Part shown: one piece after another, positions 1-9,600 of the stretch
How the letters are laid out: the number at the start of each line of letters is the position of its first letter
How positions within the stretch are numbered: the first letter of the stretch is position 1
Assembly: GCF_026725475.1 (NCBI RefSeq)
Contig: NZ_CP109965.1
Span: 3,038,001-3,102,000 of the forward strand
Direction of reading: 5' to 3'
DNA from: Catenovulum adriaticum
GTDB lineage: Bacteria; Pseudomonadota; Gammaproteobacteria; Enterobacterales; Alteromonadaceae
Length of the DNA stretch: 64,000 nt
Program-made: the position numbers and the translations under genes
The notes under the pieces: generated by a model
Databases searched by the model: none
What the model was told of the DNA's origin: nothing
The model's input: the letters and a program-made list of their open reading frames with translations, nothing else

Positions 1-206
1 CCAGATGCGGCTAAACCAATTAAATGTACGGTTGAAATGTTGGTTGCGAATAAGGCTAAACCAATAGTTGGCCAGCGTAATGAGCGACTTGCCAAAAAGT
101 AGTTTGACGATGAGCTAGCCGAGTTACGACCAACATAGACACCAAACGCAGTAATACCTAATAAATAAGATATTATTATCGTTAGATCTATCCAATGAAT
201 ATGCAT
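1..206 (-). CDS. Sodium:solute symporter (SSS family), N-terminal fragment
   Basis: Partial gene whose 3' part lies left of the window. The 68 visible codons read through without a stop from an ATG at 206, which follows a purine-rich GGGGAAG ribosome binding site. The first helix (about residues 5-25) is followed by a Ser-rich loop, then YFLASRSLRWP and FATNISTVHLIGLA, which match the N-terminal signature of SSS sodium/sugar symporters of the SGLT type. Such proteins use the sodium gradient to import sugars across the inner membrane. The gene lies 16 bp after an SDR gene and is the last visible member of the six-gene sugar operon, so it most likely imports the operon's substrate. The substrate itself cannot be read from this fragment. 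Confidence 0.8.
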   Translation of the reverse strand, partial: MHIHWIDLTIIISYLLGITAFGVYVGRNSASSSSNYFLASRSLRWPTIGLALFATNISTVHLIGLAAS

Positions 207-222
207 TGATGTACTTCCCCAA

Positions 223-993
223 TTAAAAACCGATGGCCGCACCGCCATCTACGGTAAAACATTGGCCAGTGATAAATTTTGCGTTACTTGATGCTAAAAA
301 CACGGCCATATTAGCGATATCTGTTGGTTCGCCCATTTTGTTCATTGGGGTACGCGACAACACTTTGTCTTTGCGTTGAGTATCATTGGCAAATGCTTGA
401 TCTGTCATTGGGGTGTGAATCCAACCGGGAGCAATTGCGTTTACCCTAATTCCAAGTGACGACCATTCAGCAGCCAAACCACGGGTTAATCCTAACACTG
501 CGGTTTTGGCTGTGGTGTAAGCGATGATATTGGGCACTCCCATAAAAGAAGCCATAGAAGCCATAAATAAAATACAGCCTTGTCCATTCGCTATCATGTT
601 TGGGGCAACCAATTGCGACAAAGCAAACCCTGCTTTAACGTGAGTATTGAGTACATCGTCAAATGAGTCTTGAGTGACATCTAACGCAGGGGCTTTAATA
701 TTTTGTCCTGCGTTATTCACTAATAGGGTAATATCTGCATCAAACGTTGTGCGGGTATGCGCTACCATTTTATTTCTGTCAGTTGCGTTAGTAATGTCAC
801 CAGCGTAAAAAGTGGCAGTATTACCCAGCTTAGCAACTGCCTCTTCCAACATATTTTGTCGGCGTCCAGTAATGCACACTTGAGCGCCAGCTTTAACCAA
901 AGCTTGAGCAATGGCAAAACCAATGCCTGTGCCGCCACCTGTTACCAGCGCAACTTGCTGATGCAAACTATTTTGTTCAACTTGATAATTCAT
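223..993 (-). CDS. Short-chain dehydrogenase/reductase, sugar or aldonate type
   Basis: A 256-residue classical SDR. It has the cofactor-binding TGGGTGIG at residues 18-25, NNAG at 93-96, candidate catalytic serines in MASMAS (144-149), and the Tyr159/Lys163 pair in YTTAK. The C-terminal FITGQCFTVDGG is standard for the classical family. Length and motifs match gluconate 5-dehydrogenase-like and L-fucose or L-rhamnose dehydrogenase-like enzymes, which oxidise or reduce sugars with NAD(P). It sits in a tightly spaced operon (18 bp after the next SDR, 16 bp before a symporter) with a mutarotase, an enolase-superfamily dehydratase and a zinc dehydrogenase. Its role is therefore probably sugar or keto-deoxy-aldonate oxidation. 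SDR sequence alone does not fix the substrate. Confidence 0.85.
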   Translation of the reverse strand: MNYQVEQNSLHQQVALVTGGGTGIGFAIAQALVKAGAQVCITGRRQNMLEEAVAKLGNTATFYAGDITNATDRNKMVAHTRTTFDADITLLVNNAGQNIKAPALDVTQDSFDDVLNTHVKAGFALSQLVAPNMIANGQGCILFMASMASFMGVPNIIAYTTAKTAVLGLTRGLAAEWSSLGIRVNAIAPGWIHTPMTDQAFANDTQRKDKVLSRTPMNKMGEPTDIANMAVFLASSNAKFITGQCFTVDGGAAIGF

Positions 994-1011
994 ATTTTTA
1001 CTTCTTAATAG

Positions 1012-1776
1012 TTAAATGCGGCGATAGCCTAATTCAGCGCCACCTGATACATGGTGAATGGTGCCAGTCACAAAGCGCGCATCATCTGAAATTAAATAGA
1101 CCGAAGCAGAGGCAATAACATCCCCTTCTGGGCAATAACCCAATGCATGAATGCCATCTAAATAGGCTTCCATTTGGTTTGGATCTGCTTGTTCACTTAC
1201 CCATTCGCGTAACATGGGCGTCCAAGTTCCCGCAGGACAAACCGCATTAACTCGAATGCCATACGTTGCATAATCAAGCGCCATAGATTTAGTTAAAGAA
1301 TTCATAGCGCCTTTAGTCGCGGTATAAGCTGCGTGGTTTTCTTGACCCAAAATGCCTGCCATACTTGAGGTATTTAAAATGCAGCCTTTAGAGGCCTTTA
1401 AAGCGTCAAAACCATATTTAGTCGTTAAATAAACGCTTTTTATATTCACGTTAAATACGCAATTCCATTCATCCATTGTAGTTGTGTGAATTGGTTTTGT
1501 GGGCGCTCCAACCCCAGCATTATTGTGTATAACATCTAAGCGACCATATTTTTCAATGATCATCGCAATGGTGTTAGCCACATCATTTTCATTAGAAACA
1601 TCGCATTTTATACCTAAATGTTTGCCCGGCAATTTATTGGCCCGTTCTTTGGCCATATCATCCTCTATCCCGCACAGAATGACAGTCGCTCCCTCACTTG
1701 CATATGCTTTAGCACACGCCCAACCAATACCGTCAGAGCCGCCTGTTAAAAATACGACTTTGTTTTTTAACCTCAT
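1012..1776 (-). CDS. Short-chain dehydrogenase/reductase, second copy in sugar operon
   Basis: A 254-residue classical SDR with TGGSDGIG (11-18), NNAG (85-88), Ser137/138 and YTATK (Tyr151, Lys155). It is only distantly similar to the neighbouring SDR, so this is not a recent duplication. Its start codon overlaps the stop of the upstream mutarotase gene by 4 bp (ATGA), which implies translational coupling. In oxidative L-fucose and L-rhamnose routes one SDR oxidises the sugar and another oxidises the 2-keto-3-deoxy acid. Two dissimilar SDRs in one operon fit that scheme. This one could be the keto-deoxy-aldonate dehydrogenase, but that assignment is by context only. Confidence 0.85.
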   Translation of the reverse strand: MRLKNKVVFLTGGSDGIGWACAKAYASEGATVILCGIEDDMAKERANKLPGKHLGIKCDVSNENDVANTIAMIIEKYGRLDVIHNNAGVGAPTKPIHTTTMDEWNCVFNVNIKSVYLTTKYGFDALKASKGCILNTSSMAGILGQENHAAYTATKGAMNSLTKSMALDYATYGIRVNAVCPAGTWTPMLREWVSEQADPNQMEAYLDGIHALGYCPEGDVIASASVYLISDDARFVTGTIHHVSGGAELGYRRI

Positions 1777-2549
1777 TTTGAAACCTCTAATAATGGTGTC
1801 ATCGACGACCAGTTGCCTTCGCCGTGCAAATTAATTAAACATTCTTCAGTATGCGTCCACCATCTTTGAGTCGTGGGATCTGCCGCCATTTTTTGGTTAT
1901 CAGCTTTAATATCTGATCCTATGTATTCAGCAAAAGTGAACAGCAGCAATGCGTCACCGTCTTCAATTAAAAAGCTGGTCCAATTGCGATAATTCGACTT
2001 CACCATGCCATCAACTACCCCTGGCCAGTTGAGCTGATGCAACTGCCGATACTGCAATTCAAACTCGGGCTTTAAACGACTCATAAACCCCATACGTTGC
2101 GCAACTTTGTTGTGCGGAAAAGTTTTATCGCTGGCCACTAAATTCATCCATTCCATACGCAACCACACATTGTGTTTATTAGCCCGTGAATGCGGGGTTA
2201 ACCGCTCGGAAAATTGCTTTAGTTGTGGTGAGCTATTAGTTAAACGATGCTCCCAACCCAGAATGCTTTTATCGTCACTTTCAAAATAGGCAAATACCAT
2301 GACCTTTTGCTTTAAAGGTTTAAAATAAATACTTAGTTTGTCTATGTCCTTATGCGTATTATCCATTGTTTGTTGCTCGATAGACTTAGCTAAATTTTTT
2401 AATTCAGTTAATTGCTCAAGCTTGGCAAACGCAATTAACCCAAGGCGTTGCTTATCATCCGATTGCAGTTTATTTTCGTAAGGCGACAGCGCCGATGCTT
2501 GCACGCAGAACAAACTCAGCAACACCAAAAACAATTTAAATTTTTTCAT
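1773..2549 (-). CDS. Secreted L-rhamnose mutarotase-family protein, apparent tandem domains
   Basis: A 258-residue protein beginning with a typical signal peptide (hydrophobic residues 5-20, probable cleavage after ASA). The C-terminal half (about 150-245) matches the RhaM/DUF718 (COG3254) pattern: QRMGFMSRLKPE, YRQLHQLNWPGV, a NYRNWTSFLIEDGDALL-like strand pair and TTQRWW. This family interconverts sugar anomers. The N-terminal half (about 33-145) has the same outline (RLGLIAFAKLEQLTEL, then KVMVFAYFES and a WLRMEW strand) but lacks the His motif, which suggests a degenerate second copy. Usual family members are about 105 residues, single-domain and cytoplasmic, so export and doubling are unusual. 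It is fourth from the symporter end of the operon, 12 bp after the dehydratase. Confidence 0.8.
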   Translation of the reverse strand: MKKFKLFLVLLSLFCVQASALSPYENKLQSDDKQRLGLIAFAKLEQLTELKNLAKSIEQQTMDNTHKDIDKLSIYFKPLKQKVMVFAYFESDDKSILGWEHRLTNSSPQLKQFSERLTPHSRANKHNVWLRMEWMNLVASDKTFPHNKVAQRMGFMSRLKPEFELQYRQLHQLNWPGVVDGMVKSNYRNWTSFLIEDGDALLLFTFAEYIGSDIKADNQKMAADPTTQRWWTHTEECLINLHGEGNWSSMTPLLEVSK

Positions 2550-2561
2550 AGCAAGCTCCCA

Positions 2562-3674
2562 CTAAATTTTATTTATGGTAGCTAACGCATGCTCAGTTGG
2601 CTCCATGCCTGCTCCCGCAGCTTGAGGGGCAAGGTAATAACCATCTTTCACTTGCGCTGGATGCTTCATCCAATCTTTCAGCCATGGTATGTATTCCAAC
2701 AAATGACAAGCAGGATGAGCCAAACACAAATGCTGATGAACTTGCCCCATATCACCAACATGCGGCACCACAGGTAAATTATTTGCATGGGCAAGTTCAG
2801 CAACTGTCCACCACTCAGTAATACCCGCTAAACGTACTATGTCAGGCTGAACAAAGTCGACCGCTCCAGCTTGAATAAAATCTCTAAACTGTTGAGTTAA
2901 ATATAACTGCTCACCTAAAGCAATTGGCGTTGTAATCGTATTGGCAAGACGTTGATGCCCTTTTACATCATCAAACCCCATTGGCTCTTCAATCCAAGTA
3001 ATATCAAAGTCAGCTAAGCGCTGCCCCAAGCGAATAGCTTCTGGTAATGACCAGCGACCATTAGCATCAGTCATAATACGAATATCATCACCAAGAGCCT
3101 TGCGCACAGCTTCTATTCGGCGCAAATCTTCAGTGCCAGAATCTCCACCTACTTTAATTTTAACTGCACGATAGCCTTGCTCTTCAACCATACGTTTACA
3201 ATCAGATACCAGCTGCTCTTTACTCCAATTTAGCCAGCCGCCATCTGTGTTGTAAGCTTCTAACTTCTCATTGCCTGACGCCCCCTTTAAGCTCCATAAT
3301 GGCACATCGAACGCCTTACATTTTAAATCCCACAAAGCGATATCAATGGCACCTAAAGCTAAATGAGTAATACCCGAACGGCCAACCCAGTATATTTCGC
3401 TAGATTTATATAATTTTTGCCAAAGCGCACGGGTAGCCATGATATCTTCGCCAATTAATAACGGGCCAAAACTATTAACAATACAATCAACGATTAATTT
3501 ATCAGTCGGTAAATGTGCATGAGTACCCGAAAAACCATAACCGACATGGCCCGTGTCGGTATGAATAGCGACACCAGGTGCGCCCCAATGAGTAATCGAG
3601 TGCGTGCTGTCTTTAATACCACCTTTTGTAACAGGTGCATGTAAAATAATGGGTTCTAATTTAGTAATTTTCAT
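2562..3674 (-). CDS. Enolase-superfamily (MR/MLE) acid-sugar dehydratase
   Basis: A 370-residue mandelate racemase/muconate-lactonizing type enzyme. Visible catalytic features are the KxK base pair (Lys172, Lys174 in VKIKVGGD), metal ligands Asp203 (MTDAN), Glu229 (WIEEP) and Glu255 (ALGEQ), and a His305/Asp278 dyad (VVPHVGD and QPDIV). The KxK plus His-Asp arrangement is that of mandelate racemase-type acid-sugar dehydratases, such as fuconate, rhamnonate or galactonate dehydratase, and also of anhydrogalactonate cycloisomerases. It therefore probably converts an aldonate to a 2-keto-3-deoxy acid in the cytoplasm. A longer frame opens at TTG 3707, overlapping the upstream stop, but ATG 3674 begins the normal family N-terminus (MKITKLEP) and is preferred. 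The exact substrate is not assignable. Confidence 0.85.
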   Translation of the reverse strand: MKITKLEPIILHAPVTKGGIKDSTHSITHWGAPGVAIHTDTGHVGYGFSGTHAHLPTDKLIVDCIVNSFGPLLIGEDIMATRALWQKLYKSSEIYWVGRSGITHLALGAIDIALWDLKCKAFDVPLWSLKGASGNEKLEAYNTDGGWLNWSKEQLVSDCKRMVEEQGYRAVKIKVGGDSGTEDLRRIEAVRKALGDDIRIMTDANGRWSLPEAIRLGQRLADFDITWIEEPMGFDDVKGHQRLANTITTPIALGEQLYLTQQFRDFIQAGAVDFVQPDIVRLAGITEWWTVAELAHANNLPVVPHVGDMGQVHQHLCLAHPACHLLEYIPWLKDWMKHPAQVKDGYYLAPQAAGAGMEPTEHALATINKI

Positions 3675-3696
3675 ATGTTTAAATTCGCAATCTGGT

Positions 3697-4701
3697 TTAA
3701 TAATCAATAATGGCTTTTATCAAGCCTGCTTTACCAACTAACTTAGGTAATTGTTGGTCTAACTCTGCAAAACTTAATCGCTCACTGATCATGGGGGTTG
3801 GGTCAAACACTTTGTTGGCTATAGCGTCTATGACTGTTTTAAAATCGCAAGAGAGAGCTGCTCGACTGGCCAGCAAAGTGATTTCACGTTGATGAAAGCG
3901 CTCCGCATCAAAAGTAGTATCTCCGGGGAACAAACCAATATAAACAATGCGTCCACCATATTCGACTATGTTGAAGCAGTTGTTCATTGAAAATTGATTG
4001 CCTGTTGCATCAATCACACATGCAGGTAATTCACCAAAATGTTCAATTAACGCTTTTTCTATATTGTCTTGCGCTTTAAGCGCCGTACCTAAGTTAAGTG
4101 TTTTTTCAGCAAAATTTAAACGGCCTTCGTCAATATCAACAATAACAGGCGTCGCGCCTTGCGCTTTTACAAAAAACGCTGCCGCCAGGCCAATTGTGCC
4201 CATGCCCAAAATAACGACTGGTTCACCCGGTTGCACATTGGCTCGATTAACTGCATGGCAACCAATCGCTAATGGCTCAACTAAAGCAGCTTGTTCTATA
4301 GTGAGTGCATTGGCTTTATGCAAATACTCTGTTGGTACAGAAATAACTGACGTGTGACCACCATCAAAATGAACCCCCAGTACACTAAGCTTATTACAGC
4401 AATTGGTTTTGCCCTTGCGACAGGCAACACATTCACCACAAAAGTAATATGGCTCGATAACACAACGGTCACCCACTTTTATATGATCTTGTGCATGGGC
4501 TTCAATAACCTCAACACATAACTCGTGACCAAGTATGCGTGGATAATTAAAAAAAGGTTGCTTGCCGCTCATCGCATGAATATCAGAACCACAAACCCCA
4601 CAAGATAAAACTTTGACTAAAGTTTGACCTTGCTGCAGCTGGGGTGTTGGCGTTTCTATAAAGCCAAACTTACCTGGTTTAATTAAGCTTAAACTTTTCA
4701 T
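3697..4701 (-). CDS. Zinc-dependent medium-chain alcohol/polyol dehydrogenase
   Basis: A 334-residue MDR enzyme. The catalytic zinc site is Cys37 (in CGVCGSD) with His59-Glu60 (GHE). The structural zinc cysteines are 88, 91, 94 and 102. The Rossmann motif is GMGTIG (166-171), followed by Asp at the strand end (VDID), which favours NAD over NADP. The family includes L-threonine, sorbitol, L-idonate and L-galactonate dehydrogenases. It is the first gene of the operon, divergent from an AraC regulator across a 132-bp gap, and 22 bp before the dehydratase. It probably oxidises a sugar, aldonate or polyol intermediate. L-galactonate oxidoreductase-like activity is one possibility among several. 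Confidence 0.85.
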   Translation of the reverse strand: MKSLSLIKPGKFGFIETPTPQLQQGQTLVKVLSCGVCGSDIHAMSGKQPFFNYPRILGHELCVEVIEAHAQDHIKVGDRCVIEPYYFCGECVACRKGKTNCCNKLSVLGVHFDGGHTSVISVPTEYLHKANALTIEQAALVEPLAIGCHAVNRANVQPGEPVVILGMGTIGLAAAFFVKAQGATPVIVDIDEGRLNFAEKTLNLGTALKAQDNIEKALIEHFGELPACVIDATGNQFSMNNCFNIVEYGGRIVYIGLFPGDTTFDAERFHQREITLLASRAALSCDFKTVIDAIANKVFDPTPMISERLSFAELDQQLPKLVGKAGLIKAIIDY

Positions 4702-4770
4702 TATTTACATTCTTCTTAAGATTGAACAAAGCCATTAACAACCTATACTAGCAATAAAGATAGAAAAAAC

Positions 4771-4800
4771 TTGCACAATTACCTAAATGGTAAATATTAT
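4771..4800 (+). promoter_or_regulatory. Candidate sigma-70 promoter of the araC-type gene
   Basis: TTGCAC (4771-4776) and TATTAT (4795-4800) are separated by 18 bp, close to the sigma-70 consensus, and lie 33 bp upstream of ATG 4834. The -35 box includes the TTG that would be the first codon of the longest open frame. This argues that translation starts downstream at 4834. Confidence 0.5.
4779..4793. promoter_or_regulatory. Perfect inverted repeat inside the promoter spacer (candidate operator)
   Basis: TTACC-TAAAT-GGTAA is a perfect 5-bp inverted repeat with a 5-bp spacer between the candidate -35 and -10 boxes. A protein bound here would block the regulator promoter and might also act on the divergent sugar operon. 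AraC proteins more often bind direct repeats, so the binding protein is uncertain. Confidence 0.35.
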
Positions 4801-4833
4801 AAAATTTCCAGATTCGAATTTACTGAGCCAACT

Positions 4834-5856
4834 ATGTCTAAACCCACTTACACATTGGATAAATTACGCTTTGAAATAGATAATTGTTTACCACAATTGT
4901 CTGCAGTAAAAGATCAAAAAATAACGCTAAATGCACTAACAAATGGCAATTATCCGGGAAAAGTAATTCCAAAAGGAGAGTTATTGGGTATAGGCAGCAT
5001 GGGTTTTATGCATGTTGTAGAGGAGCAAGATTGGGGAATTGAGCCTCATAGAAATGAAGGCATCGAAATATGTTTTCAAGAAAACGGCACAAATACACTT
5101 ATCGTAGATGGTAATAATTACTTAACCCCATCAAAAACACTAACCATTACTCGGCCTTGGCAGTTACACCAGGTCGGCTCTCCTAATTTACACCCCGGAC
5201 GCCTGCATTGGATTATTTTAGACGTAGGCGTTAGACAACCAAACCAAAGCTGGCGATGGCCAGAGTGGTGCATTTTAACCAATTCTGATAAACAAGAATT
5301 AGAGCGCCTATTACGTGGCAATGAACACCCAGCATGGCAAGCTAATAACGAAATATTACACATTTTTAAACGACTGCAAACCTATGTTGTAGCTGAGCCA
5401 ATTGAGCATTATTTATCGCATATACAAATCAATTTAAACCAGCTATTACTGACCTTACTAGAACTCCTACGCACTCAAAACATAGTCACTGAATCACGCT
5501 TAACTACACGCGCCAGAACCGTTGAAATATTCCTAAATGAACTACAACAAAATACAGAGCTTGCAGCATTTGATTGGACATTAGAGCGCATGGCAAAACA
5601 TTGCGATATGAAACGCTCAGCTTTTAGTAACTATTGCCAGCAATTAACCAATACAAGCCCCCTAAATTACCTAAATAGATGTCGGTTGCAGCACGCTTGT
5701 GATTTACTTTTAAAAAGACCTAAATTATCTATAACTGATTTAGCTTTTGATCTAGGCTTTACCAACAGCCAATATTTTACCCGTTGCTTTAAAAAACAAT
5801 TTGGACAACCCCCGTTAAAGTGGCAAAAGAATAATCTTAAACATCACCTTAATTAA
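4834..5856 (+). CDS. AraC-family transcriptional regulator of the sugar operon
   Basis: A 340-residue regulator. The N-terminal half has cupin-like sensor features: GIEICFQENG, then VDGNNYLTPSKTLTITRPWQLH, the usual layout of an AraC sugar-binding domain. The C-terminal 100 residues form the double helix-turn-helix: LERMAKHCDMKRSAFSNYCQ is the first, and LSITDLAFDLGFTNSQYFTR followed by CFKKQFGQPPL is the second and matches the AraC signature. It is transcribed away from the operon at 1-4701 and almost certainly controls it. The start is set at ATG 4834 because the upstream TTG at 4771 lies in a good -35 box. The sugar sensed is unknown and presumably is the operon's substrate or an intermediate. 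Confidence 0.88.
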   Translation: MSKPTYTLDKLRFEIDNCLPQLSAVKDQKITLNALTNGNYPGKVIPKGELLGIGSMGFMHVVEEQDWGIEPHRNEGIEICFQENGTNTLIVDGNNYLTPSKTLTITRPWQLHQVGSPNLHPGRLHWIILDVGVRQPNQSWRWPEWCILTNSDKQELERLLRGNEHPAWQANNEILHIFKRLQTYVVAEPIEHYLSHIQINLNQLLLTLLELLRTQNIVTESRLTTRARTVEIFLNELQQNTELAAFDWTLERMAKHCDMKRSAFSNYCQQLTNTSPLNYLNRCRLQHACDLLLKRPKLSITDLAFDLGFTNSQYFTRCFKKQFGQPPLKWQKNNLKHHLN

Positions 5857-5936
5857 CATACAAATTCAGTTAGCATTAATCCATTCTGGTGCGATTTGGG
5901 TATACACTTTAACTATTTAATAAAAGGAAACTAAAT

Positions 5937-6491
5937 ATGCTCATTAAATTGTTTCGTCCCTTTATATTGCTAATTTTAAGTTTAGGGTTACTTAGCTGCA
6001 CAGGTCTGCCGGATAAAATTAAACCCGTTGATTCTTTTGAACTTGATGCGTATCTGGGTAAATGGCATGAAGTTGCCAGACTGCCTCACAGTTTTGAGGA
6101 AGATATGAATCAAGTCACCGCAGAGTATCAACTAAATCAGGATGGCAGTGTAAAAGTAATAAACCGCGGCTTTAACTTATGCGAACAAAAATGGGACAAA
6201 GCAGAAGGCAACGCAAATTTTGTGGATGAAAAATCTAAAGGTTATCTTAAAGTTTCTTTTTTTGGACCATTTTATGGCTCTTACGTGGTATTTGAGTTAG
6301 GCCCTAAACTTAATGGTCAATACCAATATTCTTTTGTCTCTGGCCCTAATACAGACTATTTATGGTTACTGTCTCGAACCAAAGATGTTTCAGCTCAAAC
6401 CAAACAGGCGTTTATAAAAAAAGCTAAGCAAGCTGATTTTAATACCAACAAAGTCATTTGGGTCAATGAGCTTAATCAATGTGAGCAATAA
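5937..6491 (+). CDS. blc: Outer-membrane lipoprotein, bacterial lipocalin
   Basis: A 184-residue lipoprotein. The hydrophobic signal ends in the lipobox LLSC, so Cys21 is the lipidated residue. The residues after it (TGLP) contain no Asp at +2, consistent with transfer to the outer membrane. The lipocalin signature GKWHEVARLPHSFE follows at about residues 41-54, and an eight-strand pattern with YLWLLSRT near the C-terminus matches Blc. Members bind lysophospholipids or fatty acids and are linked to membrane stress. AAGGAA lies just upstream of ATG 5937. The gene stands alone between the araC gene and sbcC. Confidence 0.9.
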   Translation: MLIKLFRPFILLILSLGLLSCTGLPDKIKPVDSFELDAYLGKWHEVARLPHSFEEDMNQVTAEYQLNQDGSVKVINRGFNLCEQKWDKAEGNANFVDEKSKGYLKVSFFGPFYGSYVVFELGPKLNGQYQYSFVSGPNTDYLWLLSRTKDVSAQTKQAFIKKAKQADFNTNKVIWVNELNQCEQ

Positions 6492-6616
6492 GTTTGCACC
6501 AATAAGCTCAATTAATAAACCCAATTAATAAAACCGGTTGTCGGTTCGCATCCTTGAATGATTTTAGTATGATATAAAGTTATTGGCCCACCATACTAAT
6601 TACGAATCAAGGCTTT

Positions 6617-9600
6617 ATGAAAATCCTCAGTTTAACCCTTAAAAACCTCAATTCACTTAAAGGCCATTGGCATGTGGATTTTCAACAAGAGCCTTTTGCC
6701 AGCAATGGCTTATTTGTTATTACCGGGGCGACAGGTGCAGGTAAAAGCACATTGTTAGATGCCATTTGTTTAGCTTTGTATCATCAAACACCGCGGCTTC
6801 AAGTATCGGCCAGCAATAACGAAATTATGACCCGCCATACGCCCGAGTGTATGGCCGAGGTTGAGTTTTCAGTTAAAGGTGTCGGCTATCGCGCGACTTG
6901 GCAGCAAAGACGGGCCAGAAATTCAGCCGAGGGAAATTTACAACCTGCCAAAGCAACTTTAGCATTAATCAGCGATGGTAAAATTATTGCCGATAAACTC
7001 AGTGAGGTCAGACAAAAAATTGAGCAAATTTCAGGTTTAGATTTTGCTCGATTTACAAAATCTATGTTGCTATCTCAGGGTAAATTTGCTGAATTTTTAA
7101 ATGCCAGTGGTAAAGACAGGGCTGAATTGCTAGAAGAGCTAACGGGCACAGAAATTTACAGCCAAATATCCCGCCAAGTTTATCTCAATTACAAAGACAG
7201 TAAAACGCATCTAGAAAAATTAGAGCTACAAGCTCAAAGTGTCGAGCTACTTAGCGAAACCGAAAAAGCTCAACTGCAAAGTGAACAAACTGAACTGGCA
7301 CAAAGCAAGCTTAGCCTAAAACAAAATTTAGATAAGCACATTCAATTAAAGCAGCTCATTGAACAGCTTGAAACCGCTGAAAAAAACCTTAACTTAGCAA
7401 ATACTGAGCTTGCCCACACACAACAAAGCTTGCAAAACTTTAAGCCTAAGCAAACAACATTAGAACAGGCGATGCCCGCCAACAAGCTTAAGCCAATTTA
7501 TCAGGCTCAACAAAAGTTAGAGCAGCAAGCCCAGCAAAATAAAAATCAGCAAACCGAACTGAACAAGCAGTTATCCCAGCTTGAGACGCGACAACAAAGC
7601 CAAATCGCTCAGCTAACCACTAAACAAACAGAGTTAACCACACGAAAAACACAACAAGCTGAGCAAAATCAATTAATTGACGAAAAAATAGAACCGCTGG
7701 ATAATCAAATTAACCGTATCAATACTCAACTTGAGCCGCTTAATCAGCAGTTAATTCAACTTTCACCAGAGTTAGCTCGTCATCAAACCGAAAAAACGCA
7801 ATTACAAAACGCATTAAATCATAATCAACAACAGCAAAAAGAATTGCAGGTTTGGCTTAATAAACATTCGAATTTAGCGGGGTTAAGCCTAGATAAGCTA
7901 GAATATTGGCAAACGCAAAATACGCAAATCAAGCAGTTAACTGACAATGAACAAGTGCTAGCTGAAAAGCTAAACCAGCTTCACCACCATAAAACAGATA
8001 CAGATAAAACTTTAATTCAGCTTGAAAACCAAATTCGTCAAATTAATCAGCAAATAGACGATAAAAACAGACAAATCGCCAATGTACAGCAACAGCTTTC
8101 CGAAACCTTGTCAGGTCAAACCCTGAACGAATTTAAACAAAAATTAGACGCGTTAAGTCAAACACAAACCAGCAGGCAAACCCTGTTATATCAACTTAAT
8201 CAATGGCAAATCTTAACGGATAAACAGCTTAAAACTAAACAAAGCATTACACATTGGCAGCAACAAGTTGATCAGCAAACTCCAATCGTTAAATCACTGA
8301 GATCGCAATATAAATCAATTAAACAGCAAGTTAGTGATTTGACCCAACTCCTTAAACAGCAAGCAGTTATTGCTTCTTTAGCTGAGCACAGAAACGCATT
8401 ACAAGCAAAACAAGCCTGCCCTTTGTGTGGTTCAACTGAGCATCCCTTCGTTGAGGAATATCAGTCAATTAATGAAAACGAGACACAACACAGGTTAGAC
8501 CAATTAAAACAAGACCTTGAGCGAGTTGAACAACAAGGCCAAAGTGGTTCACAACAACTCACAACCTTTGAACAACAACTAAAATTTAATCAAGAGCAGC
8601 AAGCAGAGCTTAATCAGCAGCTTAAACAAATTGAGCTGCTTTGCATGGAATTATCTACTTGCTTAAAACTGGATCATTTCACCAATGGCTTTAATACAGA
8701 CAATATCCAACCGTTAATGACTCAACTCAGCGACGACGACCAACAGCAAGCCGAGCTTGCAAAAATACTAAAACAAGCAGAATTAGATGAACAAAATTTA
8801 ACTCAGCAGCAAAACCAACTCACGGATTTACAAAATAAATTAGCTCAGTGCCAACTTAATGAGCAACATCATCAAGAGAATAAACAGTCTCAAACGCAAC
8901 AACAAACTGAGTTAAATCATCAAACGTTAGAGTTAGCAGAGCAAAAGCAACAAATAAAGCTTTCACTTACCGATGAATTTTCACAATATCAATTAGATAG
9001 CACACAATTAAACTCATCTGCTCATGAGCACAATTTATCGGATTATTTAACCGAGCTAAATCAAATTATGACTCGCTTCGAACAAAACCAAACGAAGCTA
9101 TCAGACATTAATCACCAACAAGAAAAACAAACCCAAGCGCTAACTTACCTACAACAAACACAAACTAAGCTAACTCAACAAATTGAGCAAATAAAACAGC
9201 AAATCGATGAATTAAAGCAACAACTAAAAAACCTATCAAAACAGAGAGTTGAGTTATTTGGGGAGCAATCCATTAAGTCAGCTAAAGCACAAATGCAGCA
9301 GCAAGTTGAGCAGTTAGAGCAAAGCTATCGTCAGGCTGAAAAAAATACACAACAAACAGAATCTGACAAACAAAGCATTTCAAGCCAACTCAATTTATTA
9401 ACCGAGCAAAATCACCATTTGCAAAGCGAGTTAACTCAAGCAAAATTGGATTGGCAAAATGCATTAGCCCAAAGCCAATTTACGAGCATTGAGCAGTGGC
9501 AAAATGCCTGTTTAACCGACGATGAAATTAGCCAATTACAGGCTGAATTTGAGCGGCTTAAACAAAACCAACTAGCAGCCAAAAGCCAACTAAATAACCA

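Noticed and set aside
3675..3707. TTG start 11 codons upstream in the dehydratase frame
   Set aside because: It overlaps the preceding gene's end, lacks a ribosome binding site and precedes the family's normal N-terminus.
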